Below, one piece after another: positions 25,784 to 34,144 of a stretch of 64,000 nucleotides of DNA. A program made the position numbers and the translations under genes. The DNA is taken from the NCBI GenBank assembly GCA_965199055.1, contig CBDAQR010000004.1:806001-870000 (forward strand), written 5' to 3'. Every line of letters starts with the position of its first letter. The first letter of the stretch is position 1. Below the pieces are notes generated by a model, which was not told the DNA's origin, made no database searches, and saw only the letters and a list, made by a program, of their open reading frames with translations. The stretch is from CBDAQR01 sp965199055. Lineage in GTDB: Bacteria; Pseudomonadota; Gammaproteobacteria; Pseudomonadales; Halieaceae.

Positions 25784-26641
25784 TTACATGCGGTTGTAGT
25801 TGCCCAGCGCCTGCGAATGAAAGGCGATATGTGAACCGATAAAACTGGCGATGAAGTAATAGCTGTGGTCATAGCCTGGCTGGTAGCGAATGGTCGCGTG
25901 GTAGTCGACCTCGCTGCAGGCCTGTTCCAGAAGTTCGGTTTGCAACTGCTCTTGCAAAAACTCGTCGTCGAGCCCCTGGTCGACCATCATCGGCACCTGT
26001 TTTCCCGCAGCCTTTACCAGCGCGCAGGTATCGTGCTCCAGCCAACTGGACTCATCATCTCCCAGGTAATTGCTAAAGGCCTTACGACCCCAGGGTACGG
26101 TGCTGGGTGAAACGATAGGACTAAACGCTGACACACTGCGATAGCGGTCCGGGTTGCGCAGCGCGATCGTGAGAGCGCCGTGCCCGCCCATCGAATGGCC
26201 AAAGATCGATGTATTGTCGTGGTCAACATCAAAGTTCTCACGCACCAGGTCGGGCAGTTCTTCGACAATGTAGTCGTACATTCGGTAGTTGGCTGACCAG
26301 GGTTCCTGGGTAGCATTCACATAGAAACCGGCTCCCAGGCCAAAGTCCCAGGCCCCTTCGGGATCGTCCGGTACAGCGTCTCCTCGTGGGCTGGTGTCGG
26401 GCGCGACAATGGCAATGCCATGCTCTGCGGCGTAGCGCTGCGCCCCGGCCTTGATCACAAAATTCTCGTCGGTGCAGGTGAGCCCGGACAGCCAGAACAG
26501 CAGAGGCACCTTACGTTCACCCACCTGAGGGGGTAAATACACCGAAAAGTTCATCTCACAATTCAGTGCGCTCGATTGATGTGAAAAGCGCTGCTGCAGA
26601 CCCCAGAAGCAGCGGTTCTCTGCCAGCTTCTGCAGTGCCAT
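25784..26641 (-). CDS. fghA: S-formylglutathione hydrolase
   Basis: A 285-residue esterase-D-type alpha/beta hydrolase. The nucleophile Ser150 is in FGHSMGGHG, the early conserved LSGLTCTDENF is at about 51, and the catalytic His is in YDHSYYFIASF. It hydrolyses S-formylglutathione to formate and glutathione, the second step of glutathione-dependent formaldehyde removal. Its ATG overlaps the frmA stop by one base (TAATG), so the two genes are co-translated. The length is normal for the family. Confidence 0.94.
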   Translation of the reverse strand: MALQKLAENRCFWGLQQRFSHQSSALNCEMNFSVYLPPQVGERKVPLLFWLSGLTCTDENFVIKAGAQRYAAEHGIAIVAPDTSPRGDAVPDDPEGAWDFGLGAGFYVNATQEPWSANYRMYDYIVEELPDLVRENFDVDHDNTSIFGHSMGGHGALTIALRNPDRYRSVSAFSPIVSPSTVPWGRKAFSNYLGDDESSWLEHDTCALVKAAGKQVPMMVDQGLDDEFLQEQLQTELLEQACSEVDYHATIRYQPGYDHSYYFIASFIGSHIAFHSQALGNYNRM

Positions 26642-27747
26642 TAGTACAGCACCACGCTGCGAATACTCTCCCCTGAATGCATGAGATCGAATGCCGTATT
26701 GATCTCATCGAGCGGCATTGTATGAGTGATCAGGTCGTCGATCTGGATTTTGCCTTCCATATACCAGTCGACAATGGTGGGAACATCGGTGCGGCCTCGG
26801 GCGCCGCCGAAGGCGGTTCCATGCCAGCTGCGGCCCTTCACCAGTTGGAAGGGGCGGGTGGCAATTTCCTGTCCCGCGCCGGCCACGCCGATAATGTAAG
26901 ACTGTCCCCAGCCTTTATGACAGCACTCCAGCGCCTGGCGCATCACTTCCACGTTACCGATGCACTCGAAGCTGTAATCTGCGCCGCCATTGGTTAGATC
27001 CATAATGGCCTCGACGACATCATCAACCTCTTTGGGGTTGATAAAGTCGGTCATGCCAAACTTTTTGGCGATGTCCACCTTGGAGGGGTTGAGGTCAACG
27101 CCAATAATTCGGCGTGCCCCTACCATTGCTGCGCCCTGAATCACATTGAGCCCGATGCCCCCGAGTCCAAACACAACGACATTAGAGCCCGGCTCGACTT
27201 TAGCTTCATACACAACAGCGCCGACGCCGGTGGTTACGCCACAACCGATATAGCAAATCTTGTCGAAGGGGGCGTCTTCGCGCACCTTTGCGACAGCGAT
27301 CTCCGGCAGCACCGTGTAGTTTGAAAAGGTGGAACAGCCCATAAAATGCAGTATCGGTTCGCCATCCAGCGAGAAGCGACTGGTGCCATCTGGCATAACG
27401 CCCTGACCCTGGGTTTCGCGAATGGCCTGACACAAATTAGTACGCGGGTGCAGGCAGAAGTCACAGCCCCGGCACTCTGGCGTGTACAGGGGAATGACAT
27501 GATCACCGGGCTGAACAGAGGTAACACCCGGCCCCACCTCGAGCACTATGCCCGCGCCTTCGTGACCGAGAATGGCCGGGAAAGCTCCCTCAGGGTCATC
27601 ACCGGAGAGCGTGAACGCATCGGTATGACACACCCCTGTGGCCTTCACTTCGACCAGTACCTCTCCGTCGCGGGGACCTTCGAGATCGACCTCTGCTATC
27701 TCAAGAGGTTTGCCCGCCTCAAATGCGATGGCTGCGCGAGTTTTCAT
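26641..27747 (-). CDS. frmA: S-(hydroxymethyl)glutathione dehydrogenase / class III alcohol dehydrogenase
   Basis: A 368-residue zinc alcohol dehydrogenase. The catalytic zinc ligands are in GVCHTD, GHEGAG and IGCGVTTG. The structural zinc cysteines are in CRGCDFCLHPRTNLC. The Rossmann loop is VFGLGGIGLNV. It oxidises the spontaneous formaldehyde-glutathione adduct with NAD. A good AAGGA site lies before the ATG at 27747. With fghA it forms a two-gene detoxification operon. No FrmR-type repressor is adjacent. Confidence 0.95.
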   Translation of the reverse strand: MKTRAAIAFEAGKPLEIAEVDLEGPRDGEVLVEVKATGVCHTDAFTLSGDDPEGAFPAILGHEGAGIVLEVGPGVTSVQPGDHVIPLYTPECRGCDFCLHPRTNLCQAIRETQGQGVMPDGTSRFSLDGEPILHFMGCSTFSNYTVLPEIAVAKVREDAPFDKICYIGCGVTTGVGAVVYEAKVEPGSNVVVFGLGGIGLNVIQGAAMVGARRIIGVDLNPSKVDIAKKFGMTDFINPKEVDDVVEAIMDLTNGGADYSFECIGNVEVMRQALECCHKGWGQSYIIGVAGAGQEIATRPFQLVKGRSWHGTAFGGARGRTDVPTIVDWYMEGKIQIDDLITHTMPLDEINTAFDLMHSGESIRSVVLY

Positions 27748-27801
27748 GGGAATTCCTTAGCTGATGCGTTTGCTTGTTATTCGCTAACCATAGCCAGTAA
27801 T

Positions 27802-28826
27802 TCAGTCATTGAAAAGTGAGAACTGCTCGACGGGGTTTGAGAGTTCAACCTGTTCCCGCCGATTGAGTCCCAGTTTGCGGCAGGCGACGCGAAAGCGCGT
27901 TTCCAGCATGTCGGCGAAGACGCCCTGGCCGCGCATGCGATGGCCGAAGCGGGGGTCGTTGCTGCGACCGCCCGGCATTGTCGCAGAACGCTCATCACGT
28001 GTTCGGCCTTGAGTGGATAGTGCTGCTGCAACCATTCCTCAAAAAGCGCCGTAATCTCTAGCGGCAGTCGCAGTAATATGTAGTTGGCCGCTGTGGCGCC
28101 GGCATCAGCGGCAGCGCCGAGAATCTGCTCCAGTTCTTTGTCATTGAGCGCTGGAATCATCGGTGCTGCGAGCACGGAGGTGGGTATGCCCGCATCACTC
28201 AGTGCGGCAATCGTTTTAATCCGCTCGGTACCCGCAGGTGTGCGCGGCTCCATGGCGCGTTTGAGGTCGTTGTCCAGGGTGGTGACGCTGACTGCGACAC
28301 TGCATAGGCCCCGGGAGGCCATGTCGGCCAGGATATCCAGGTCGCGCAGTATGAGATTCCCCTTCGTGATGATCGCAAATGGGTGATGATGCCGCTGCAG
28401 CACCTGCAGAATTTCGCGGCTTATGCCGTGTTGCTTCTCCACCGGTTGGTAGGGATCGGTGTTTGCACCGAGCGTAATAGGGCTGCAGCGGTAGCCTGGT
28501 TTGCGCAGCTCTTCTTCCAGCAGTTGAGCCGCATTGTGCTTGTAGGTGAGTCGCGTCTCGAAATCCTGGCCCGGCGATAAGTCCAGCCAGGCGTGCGTGG
28601 GCCGCGCGTAGCAGTAAATACAGCCATGTTCGCAACCGCGGTAGGGGTTGATGGATTGCTCGAAGGGTACGTCGGGAGAGCTGTTGCGAGCGATGATGGA
28701 TTTTGCCGTCTCTTTGACGCATTCGGTGTCGCCTGCGTGCACTTCTGCACCATCATCGTAATCGATCCGGGAGTCTGCGTAACGGCTGTCCCGGTTGCTG
28801 ATCGCGCCACGCCCTTTACTGTACAT
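27802..28826 (-). pseudogene. PA0069-family radical SAM protein, one-base frameshift near the C-terminus
   Basis: The first frame starts MYSKGRGAISN at 28826 and has the radical SAM cluster motif CEHGCIYC (Cys65, Cys69, Cys72), close to the spore photoproduct lyase group. After about residue 283 the family sequence leaves the frame and resumes in another with GGRSNDPRFGHRMRGQG and ends FSLFND at 27802, a normal end for this family. One extra A at the TT/AA pair 27978-27979 (CAATG read as CAAATG) joins the frames. As written, the protein has an altered tail running to 27777. A LexA-type operator covers the start codon, and the Pseudomonas homologue is, as I recall, in the SOS regulon, so a DNA-repair-related role is likely. 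Whether the frameshift is real is open. Confidence 0.82.
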
Positions 28827-28836
28827 GCATACAGTA
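28817..28836. promoter_or_regulatory. LexA (SOS) box
   Basis: TACTGTACATGCATACAGTA differs from the E. coli LexA consensus at three central positions, with both CTG and CAG half-sites and their flanking TA kept. It lies across the ATG (28824-28826) of the radical SAM gene on the minus strand and about 45 nt before the GCS2-like gene on the plus strand. Repressor bound here could control either gene; the radical SAM gene is the likelier target. Confidence 0.8.
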
Positions 28837-28879
28837 TATGCGGTATGGCATAATTCTGCCAGCCATAGGAGATCAAAGT

Positions 28880-30334
28880 ATGGGCGAAGCGGTCTATAAG
28901 AACGCTTTCACAGCCGAGGAGTACAAGGAGTTCAGTGTCAGGCTGGAAAATCAGCTCGGCATCCTGCGCGACCTGGTTCACTCCCCAAGCTTCGACGTTA
29001 ACGCCCCCAGCCTGGGTGCCGAACTGGAGCTCTATCTGGTCGACAACGACTATCTGCCGGCTGCAGTCAACGAGCAGCTGCTGCAGTTAGCGAACCATCC
29101 CCAGTTAACCCCCGAGCTGAATCAGTACAACCTGGAATTCAATCTGTCGCCCGTCAATGCGGCAGGTCGACCGTTCACCGCCATGGAGGCGGAATTACGC
29201 GAATTTATGGATTCGCTGCAGGCGCACGCTGTCAGCATCGGTGCCAACATCATTCCCATTGGTATCCTGCCCACACTGCAGGAGCGTCACCTCAACCAGA
29301 GTTATATGACCGACCGGGATCGGTACCACGCGTTGGCTAGCGGCCTGACCAGCATTCGCGGCAATGATTTTCATATCGACATTAATGGCACAGACCACTT
29401 GTCCCTGCATGGCGAGGGGGTCACGGTTGAAGGCGCGAACACCTCTTTTCAGGTGCATCTGCGTCTGAAGGCCAGTGAATTTGCGCGCTGTTTTAACTCA
29501 GCCCAACTGACCACACCGCTGGCGTTGGCGCTGTCGGTAAATTCGCCACTCATCGCCGGGATGCGGCTGTGGCAGGAATCGCGCATCGCATTATTCAAAC
29601 AGAGTATCGATTTTAGAGAACGCGGTAATCCCGATTGGCGTCAGCCGGCGCGGGTCAGCTTTGGCCACGGCTGGGTGCGCGAGGGGGCCTGGGAGTTGTT
29701 TGCCGAGAATGTGGCGATCTACCAGCCCATCATTCCCGCGCTATATGATGACGAGGACAACTCTGCTGCGCCGCGCTTGCCAGAACTATCGCTGCATCAC
29801 GGCACGATCTGGCCCTGGAATCGAGCTGTGTTTGGCGGCGATCACCTGCGTATCGAGTTTCGGACTCTGCCAGCGGGCCCTACCATCATCGATATGCTGG
29901 CAAATGCAGCATTGTCTATTGGCTGGGCCGTCGGCTTGGGAGAATCTGTTGATCACTATATTGCACGACTGCCGTTCCGCTTCGCCGAATACAATTTCTA
30001 CCGCGCCGCCCAGTTCGGACTCGATGCGAAGATCATTTGGCCGCGAAAGCACGTGGGCGGGCTCGAGGAACGCCCCATCCTGGAATTAATAGAAGAGTTT
30101 CTGCCGCGGGCTCGCACGGGGCTGCAATCTCTGGGCATTGATGACCATGATATCGATCGTCTCTGGAAGGTTATCGAGCAGCGTGTCGAAACACGACGCA
30201 CGGGTGCCGCCTGGCAGCTGCAGGAGTACGACCGTTACCGCGACAGTTGCGAGATGGAAGAGGCCTGTGGCCGCATGCTGTCGGATTACATCGACAATGT
30301 CATGGTAGGTAACCCGGTAGCGAGCTGGTGCTAA
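28880..30334 (+). CDS. Glutamate-cysteine-ligase-like carboxylate-amine ligase (GCS2 family)
   Basis: A 484-residue protein of the GCS2-like family. The metal/ATP motifs are GAELELYLVD near residue 50, QYNLEFNLSP near 90, RGNDFHIDING near 160 and HLRIEFRTLPAGPT near 330. Family members form amide bonds between a carboxylate and an amine using ATP. The exact substrate is unknown, and classical gshA is a different family. I start at ATG 28880 behind GGAG; the frame back to 28838 crosses the promoter region. It is followed by an AstE-like hydrolase with a 7-nt overlap, a pairing that suggests making and breaking of an amide-linked metabolite. Confidence 0.78.
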   Translation: MGEAVYKNAFTAEEYKEFSVRLENQLGILRDLVHSPSFDVNAPSLGAELELYLVDNDYLPAAVNEQLLQLANHPQLTPELNQYNLEFNLSPVNAAGRPFTAMEAELREFMDSLQAHAVSIGANIIPIGILPTLQERHLNQSYMTDRDRYHALASGLTSIRGNDFHIDINGTDHLSLHGEGVTVEGANTSFQVHLRLKASEFARCFNSAQLTTPLALALSVNSPLIAGMRLWQESRIALFKQSIDFRERGNPDWRQPARVSFGHGWVREGAWELFAENVAIYQPIIPALYDDEDNSAAPRLPELSLHHGTIWPWNRAVFGGDHLRIEFRTLPAGPTIIDMLANAALSIGWAVGLGESVDHYIARLPFRFAEYNFYRAAQFGLDAKIIWPRKHVGGLEERPILELIEEFLPRARTGLQSLGIDDHDIDRLWKVIEQRVETRRTGAAWQLQEYDRYRDSCEMEEACGRMLSDYIDNVMVGNPVASWC

Positions 30335-31335
30335 ACGTATGGCGGGCGCCACACCGGGACGATATCGCCCCCCGGGTTAACGAATTTCTTCAAGCGCTAC
30401 CGGGCCCGGTTGCCATTTATCTGCCCGGCGAAGATAGCTCGCGCACGCGGGTGTTAGTGACCTTGTCCCATGGTAACGAACCCTCCGGCCTCGAGGCCGT
30501 CCACGAATGGCTGCTCAGCGGTCAGACACCACACACCAATATCGTGGTGATTCTAGGTGCCGTCGAAGCTGCGCTGGCCGAGCCGCTGTTTTTCTTTCGT
30601 CAGCTACCCGGCACGCGCGATCTCAATCGCTGTTTCAACCCGCCCTATAAAGACCGGCAGGGTCAGCTGGCCCAGTCAATTCTTCGCACGATTCGTGAAC
30701 TGCAGCCGGAAGCTGTCGTGGACATGCACAATACCTCTGGATCGAGTGCCGCCTTCGCCGTGACGATTGGCGACTCTGCCGAGCAACGCGCGCTGGTGGG
30801 GCAGTTTGTCGATCGCTTGATTGTCACCGACCTGCGTCTGGGTTCGTTAATGGAGCAGGACTGTGGTTGTCCGGTAGTGACCATCGAGGCGGGCGGCAGT
30901 CTCGACGAGGCCTCTGAAGTGGTTGCTCGCGAAGGTCTGCGCAAGTTTTTTACCGCACCGCGACTATTCGATGAGCCTGACGGTGTTGCCATCTACCGAC
31001 ACCCGCTGCGATTGGAGTTGGCCCAGCACTCGCGCATCGATTACGCGGACCGGCCCCTGCACGACCGTGATATCACGGTACGTGCCGATATCGAACACTA
31101 CAATTTTGTCGCCGTTGAGCCCGACGAGATGCTGGGATGGGTCGATGAAGATGGTCTTTCTCATCTCATGATAGGCAGTGATTATCAGCCCCATGAGGTT
31201 GAAGAGTTTTTCCGCGTCGAGGACGGGAAGCTGTCTCCGGCGATGCATATGCGTTTGTTCATGGCGACGACGCGGCCGGATATTGCGGCGTCTGACTGCC
31301 TCTTTTACTTCGTGTACGACGACAGCGCCGACTGA
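30328..31335 (+). CDS. AstE/aspartoacylase-type zinc hydrolase
   Basis: A 335-residue protein of the succinylglutamate desuccinylase/aspartoacylase family (M14-like). The zinc ligands are His and Glu in LSHGNEPSG (about 48-55) and His in VDMHNTSGS (about 133). The catalytic Glu is probably in VVTIEAGGS. It cleaves an N-acyl or amide bond of an amino acid derivative. It begins at GTG 30328 inside the end of the ligase gene and ends in the start of the next (TGATG), so it is part of a three-gene operon. The substrate is unknown. Confidence 0.8.
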   Translation: MLNVWRAPHRDDIAPRVNEFLQALPGPVAIYLPGEDSSRTRVLVTLSHGNEPSGLEAVHEWLLSGQTPHTNIVVILGAVEAALAEPLFFFRQLPGTRDLNRCFNPPYKDRQGQLAQSILRTIRELQPEAVVDMHNTSGSSAAFAVTIGDSAEQRALVGQFVDRLIVTDLRLGSLMEQDCGCPVVTIEAGGSLDEASEVVAREGLRKFFTAPRLFDEPDGVAIYRHPLRLELAQHSRIDYADRPLHDRDITVRADIEHYNFVAVEPDEMLGWVDEDGLSHLMIGSDYQPHEVEEFFRVEDGKLSPAMHMRLFMATTRPDIAASDCLFYFVYDDSAD

Positions 31336-32549
31336 TGTTGCATCGCATCTGGCTCGGTTTTTTCGCGCTGGCGTTTCTTTCGGGCCTTTACCAGTGGCTG
31401 GGCTTGGGCGACGCCGCTGTCTTTCAACGCATGGTACAGTCGCTGTTCGATATGGCGGGGCTGACGGTGGAGCTGGCGATCGGCCTGACCGGCCTCATGG
31501 CACTGTGGCTGGGCATTGTCGCCATCGGCGAAGCCAGTGGCTTGATCGAGCGGCTGGGCCGTTTATTGTCGCCGCTGTTTACCCGCCTGATGCCCGAGGT
31601 GCCGGCGGGGCATCCGGCCATTTCGTCGATGACGCTGAACCTGTCCGCCAATGTGCTGGGGCTCGATAACGCCGCTACTCCACTGGGGATTCGAGCCATG
31701 CAGGATCTGCAGAGCTTGAATCCGAAGCCCGATACTGCGAGCAATGCGCAGATTCTGTTTCTCGTTCTCAATACCTCTTCGGTTACCTTATTCCCGGTGA
31801 CGATCCTGCTTTACCGGGCACAGATGGGTGCCAGTGATCCCGCATCGGTGTTCATCCCCATATTGATCGCGACCAGTTGTTCTACCCTTGCGGGCCTTCT
31901 CGTGACTGCCTGGGTGCAGAGAATCAGTTTGCGCGATACGGTGGTGCTGGCCTGGCTCGCGGGGGCCATCGCGATTTTACTGGCCTTGGTGGGCTGGTTT
32001 TCGACGCTCACCGCAGAACAACTGCAGCATCAATCCAGTTTGCTCAGCAATATTCTGATACTCGGCCTGATCATGACCTTCCTGGGTGTCGCTCACCGGC
32101 GCGGTGTGAATGTCTACGACACCTTTGTCGAAGGAGCGAAGGGCGGGTTTCAGACTGCCATCGGGCTAATTCCCTACTTGCTGGCAATGTTGGTGGCGGT
32201 GGGGGTGTTTCGAGCCAGTGGTGCATTGGACTTGTTGCTTGATGGCGTGCGGGCCCTCGCCGGTGATGCGCGCTGGGTGGATGCACTGCCGACCGCCCTG
32301 ATGAAGCCGCTGTCGGGCTCCGGCGCGCGCGCGATGATGATTGAGACCATGAATCAGTACGGGGTGGACTCCTTTCAGGGACGTATGGCGGCAACTTTGC
32401 AGGGCTCGACGGAAACTACGTTTTATGTACTTGCCGTGTATTTTGGCGCGGCCGGTATTCGTCACGCGCGCCACGCCTTGGCCTGCGGTTTGACCGCTGA
32501 CGCTGCAGGTATAGTTGCTGCGATCGTTGTAAGCTATTGGTTTTATTGA
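31335..32549 (+). CDS. Fused SpmA/SpmB-type nucleoside-recognition membrane protein
   Basis: A 404-residue polytopic membrane protein with two Gate/nucleoside-recognition domains. The SpmA-like half carries SSMTLNLSANVLGLDNAATP near residue 100, and the SpmB-like half carries KGGFQTAIGLIPYLLAM near 260 and GSTETTFYVLAVYFGA near 360. In Bacillus the two halves are separate spore-maturation proteins. In Gram-negative bacteria they occur fused and their cargo is not settled. It starts within the stop of the AstE-like gene, suggesting a transporter linked to that pathway. Confidence 0.82.
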   Translation: MLHRIWLGFFALAFLSGLYQWLGLGDAAVFQRMVQSLFDMAGLTVELAIGLTGLMALWLGIVAIGEASGLIERLGRLLSPLFTRLMPEVPAGHPAISSMTLNLSANVLGLDNAATPLGIRAMQDLQSLNPKPDTASNAQILFLVLNTSSVTLFPVTILLYRAQMGASDPASVFIPILIATSCSTLAGLLVTAWVQRISLRDTVVLAWLAGAIAILLALVGWFSTLTAEQLQHQSSLLSNILILGLIMTFLGVAHRRGVNVYDTFVEGAKGGFQTAIGLIPYLLAMLVAVGVFRASGALDLLLDGVRALAGDARWVDALPTALMKPLSGSGARAMMIETMNQYGVDSFQGRMAATLQGSTETTFYVLAVYFGAAGIRHARHALACGLTADAAGIVAAIVVSYWFY

Positions 32550-32592
32550 TTAAAATTAGGTAGATGCAAGTTCGCGAATTATCGACTACATT

Positions 32593-32618
32593 ATGTGTAC
32601 TGCGTTGGAGGTACACAT
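32593..32618. promoter_or_regulatory. Perfect inverted repeat over the HxlR-SCP2 ribosome site
   Basis: ATGTGTAC (32593-32600) and GTACACAT (32611-32618) form 8-bp arms around a 10-nt spacer that holds GGAG. The right arm includes the start codon at 32617. It could be the operator of the HxlR-type regulator itself (autoregulation), or an RNA hairpin that puts the start codon in a stem. Both readings are inference. Confidence 0.55.
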
Positions 32619-33300
32619 GGACTACGGCCAGTTCTGCCCCATTGCCAAGGCGGCTGAAGTGCTTGGCGAAAAGTGGACGATTCTCATCCTGAGAGAGTTG
32701 CTTTACGGCACTCATCGCTTCAACGATTTCCAACGGGCCATTTCAGGCATCTCACCCACCATGCTAACCAAGCGATTGCGTGAGCTCGAGGAACACGGCC
32801 TGGTGGAAAAACACGATCACGATTACATGCTGAGCCGCAGTGGCTTCGAATTGGCGCCCCTCATTCGTCAGTATGCTATTTGGGGCATGCGTTGGGCGCG
32901 CGGCGATATGCTGAGTAAGGACGAGTTGGATGTAGAACTCCTCATGTGGGATATGCGCAGGCGTATCAACCCCAGCTTTTTGCCGCCCGCGGGCTGTCTC
33001 ATCCACGTGCGCTTTAAAGATTTGAAGAAACAGGAGCGTAACTGGTGGTTAAAGGTGGAAGAGGGCGAGGTGCAGCTACTTAACAGTGCGCCCGAAATTG
33101 AAGTAGATCTACTGATGGAGAGCGATCTGAAAACCCTGACCGAAATGTGGTTGGGCGATATCACCTTGCGCACAGCGCTCGCTCGCCAGAAACTGATGCT
33201 TAAGGGCCGCCCCCTGTTGATTCGCGCCATTGAGGAATGGCTCCCCCTGGCCAATTACGCCAATGTCAGGCCGGCGCGGCTCGATCCAGTCCGCGCATAG
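32617..33300 (+). CDS. HxlR-family regulator with C-terminal SCP2-like domain
   Basis: A 227-residue protein. Residues about 1-100 are an HxlR winged helix with the hallmark CPIAKAAEVLGEKWTILILR and SPTMLTKRLRELEEHGLV. Residues about 120-215 look like an SCP2/sterol-carrier fold (VEVDLLMESDLKTLTEMWLG-type pattern with a hydrophobic pocket), which could bind a lipid-like ligand. ATG 32617 has GGAG close upstream, and the open frame from 32593 starts inside the inverted repeat. It is probably a ligand-controlled transcription factor acting on itself and nearby genes. The 3' end overlaps the convergent LLM gene by 35 nt. Confidence 0.8.
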   Translation: MDYGQFCPIAKAAEVLGEKWTILILRELLYGTHRFNDFQRAISGISPTMLTKRLRELEEHGLVEKHDHDYMLSRSGFELAPLIRQYAIWGMRWARGDMLSKDELDVELLMWDMRRRINPSFLPPAGCLIHVRFKDLKKQERNWWLKVEEGEVQLLNSAPEIEVDLLMESDLKTLTEMWLGDITLRTALARQKLMLKGRPLLIRAIEEWLPLANYANVRPARLDPVRA

Positions 33301-34144
33301 CGAGCAAGCGTTCCGCAGACCCTGTTATTAACTTGTCGTCCAAACCGCTAATGCGCGGTCGCGTGGCGATAAGGTGAGTCATACCCAGTTGTTCTCTATA
33401 CAGGCTCACCTGCTGCTCCACCTCATCGAAGCTACCTACCATGCAACTGTCTCGCCATTGTGAGTCGGCGAGTTGCTGCCGCACCCGTTCGCACTGCTTG
33501 CGATCTTCACAGATAAACACAGTTCGCATGACGGGTATGATGGATTGGCTGAGCGAGGCGCTCTCATCGTAGAGGCGATAGTTGTCGATAAGCTCCGCAG
33601 TCGTCTCCAGCGGCGAAGCGAGGTAGGGCAGGCCGAGTCCGGCAACCTGGGCGATGGCTTTGGGACCGAAGGCGGCAACCCAGAGCGGTGGGTGTGGTCG
33701 CTGCACGGGTGCAGGCGTTACCGCCTCGTCGCTCCAGGCGTCGATCATGGCGTCCAATACCTGCTGAAATATACTGCGTTTGTCCTGAGGTTTTACGCCA
33801 AAGCGTTCGAGCATGCCGGGTTGGAAGCCACGCCCCAGGCCCAGTACCAGCCGGCCGCTGCAGAGCTGATCGAGCACGGCGGCTTGTTCCGCCGCCAGTA
33901 AGGCATTGCGTATGGGAAGTAGCCACGAGGTGGTGCCCAACTGTATGCGCGAGGTGCGTCCGGCCACAGCCGCCAGCAGCATCAGAGGGTCGGGAATGGG
34001 CGCCGCGGGGCTAAAATGATTCTCCGGCAGGAAGAATGAGTCATAGCCCCAGTTTTCCGCCAGCTCGGCCTGTTGGCAAAGGCTCTCTGCCTCCGGCGGG
34101 CCCTTGAGTCGCCAGGGCGTTATTCCAATATGCAAGTCACTCAC
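33266..34144 (-). CDS. LLM-class flavin-dependent oxidoreductase
   Basis: A 292-residue luciferase-like monooxygenase-fold protein. The N-terminal strand-helix reads IGITPWRLKG, followed by FFLPENHF and LGTTSWLLPIRNALLAAEQAAVLDQL-type family sequence (about 70-95), and the GRLVLGLGRGFQPGML stretch is near 97. Such enzymes use reduced FMN or F420 on unknown substrates. It starts within the stop of the epimerase gene (8-nt overlap), so the two are cotranscribed. The substrate is not identifiable. Confidence 0.82.
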   Translation of the reverse strand: MSDLHIGITPWRLKGPPEAESLCQQAELAENWGYDSFFLPENHFSPAAPIPDPLMLLAAVAGRTSRIQLGTTSWLLPIRNALLAAEQAAVLDQLCSGRLVLGLGRGFQPGMLERFGVKPQDKRSIFQQVLDAMIDAWSDEAVTPAPVQRPHPPLWVAAFGPKAIAQVAGLGLPYLASPLETTAELIDNYRLYDESASLSQSIIPVMRTVFICEDRKQCERVRQQLADSQWRDSCMVGSFDEVEQQVSLYREQLGMTHLIATRPRISGLDDKLITGSAERLLAMRGLDRAAPA

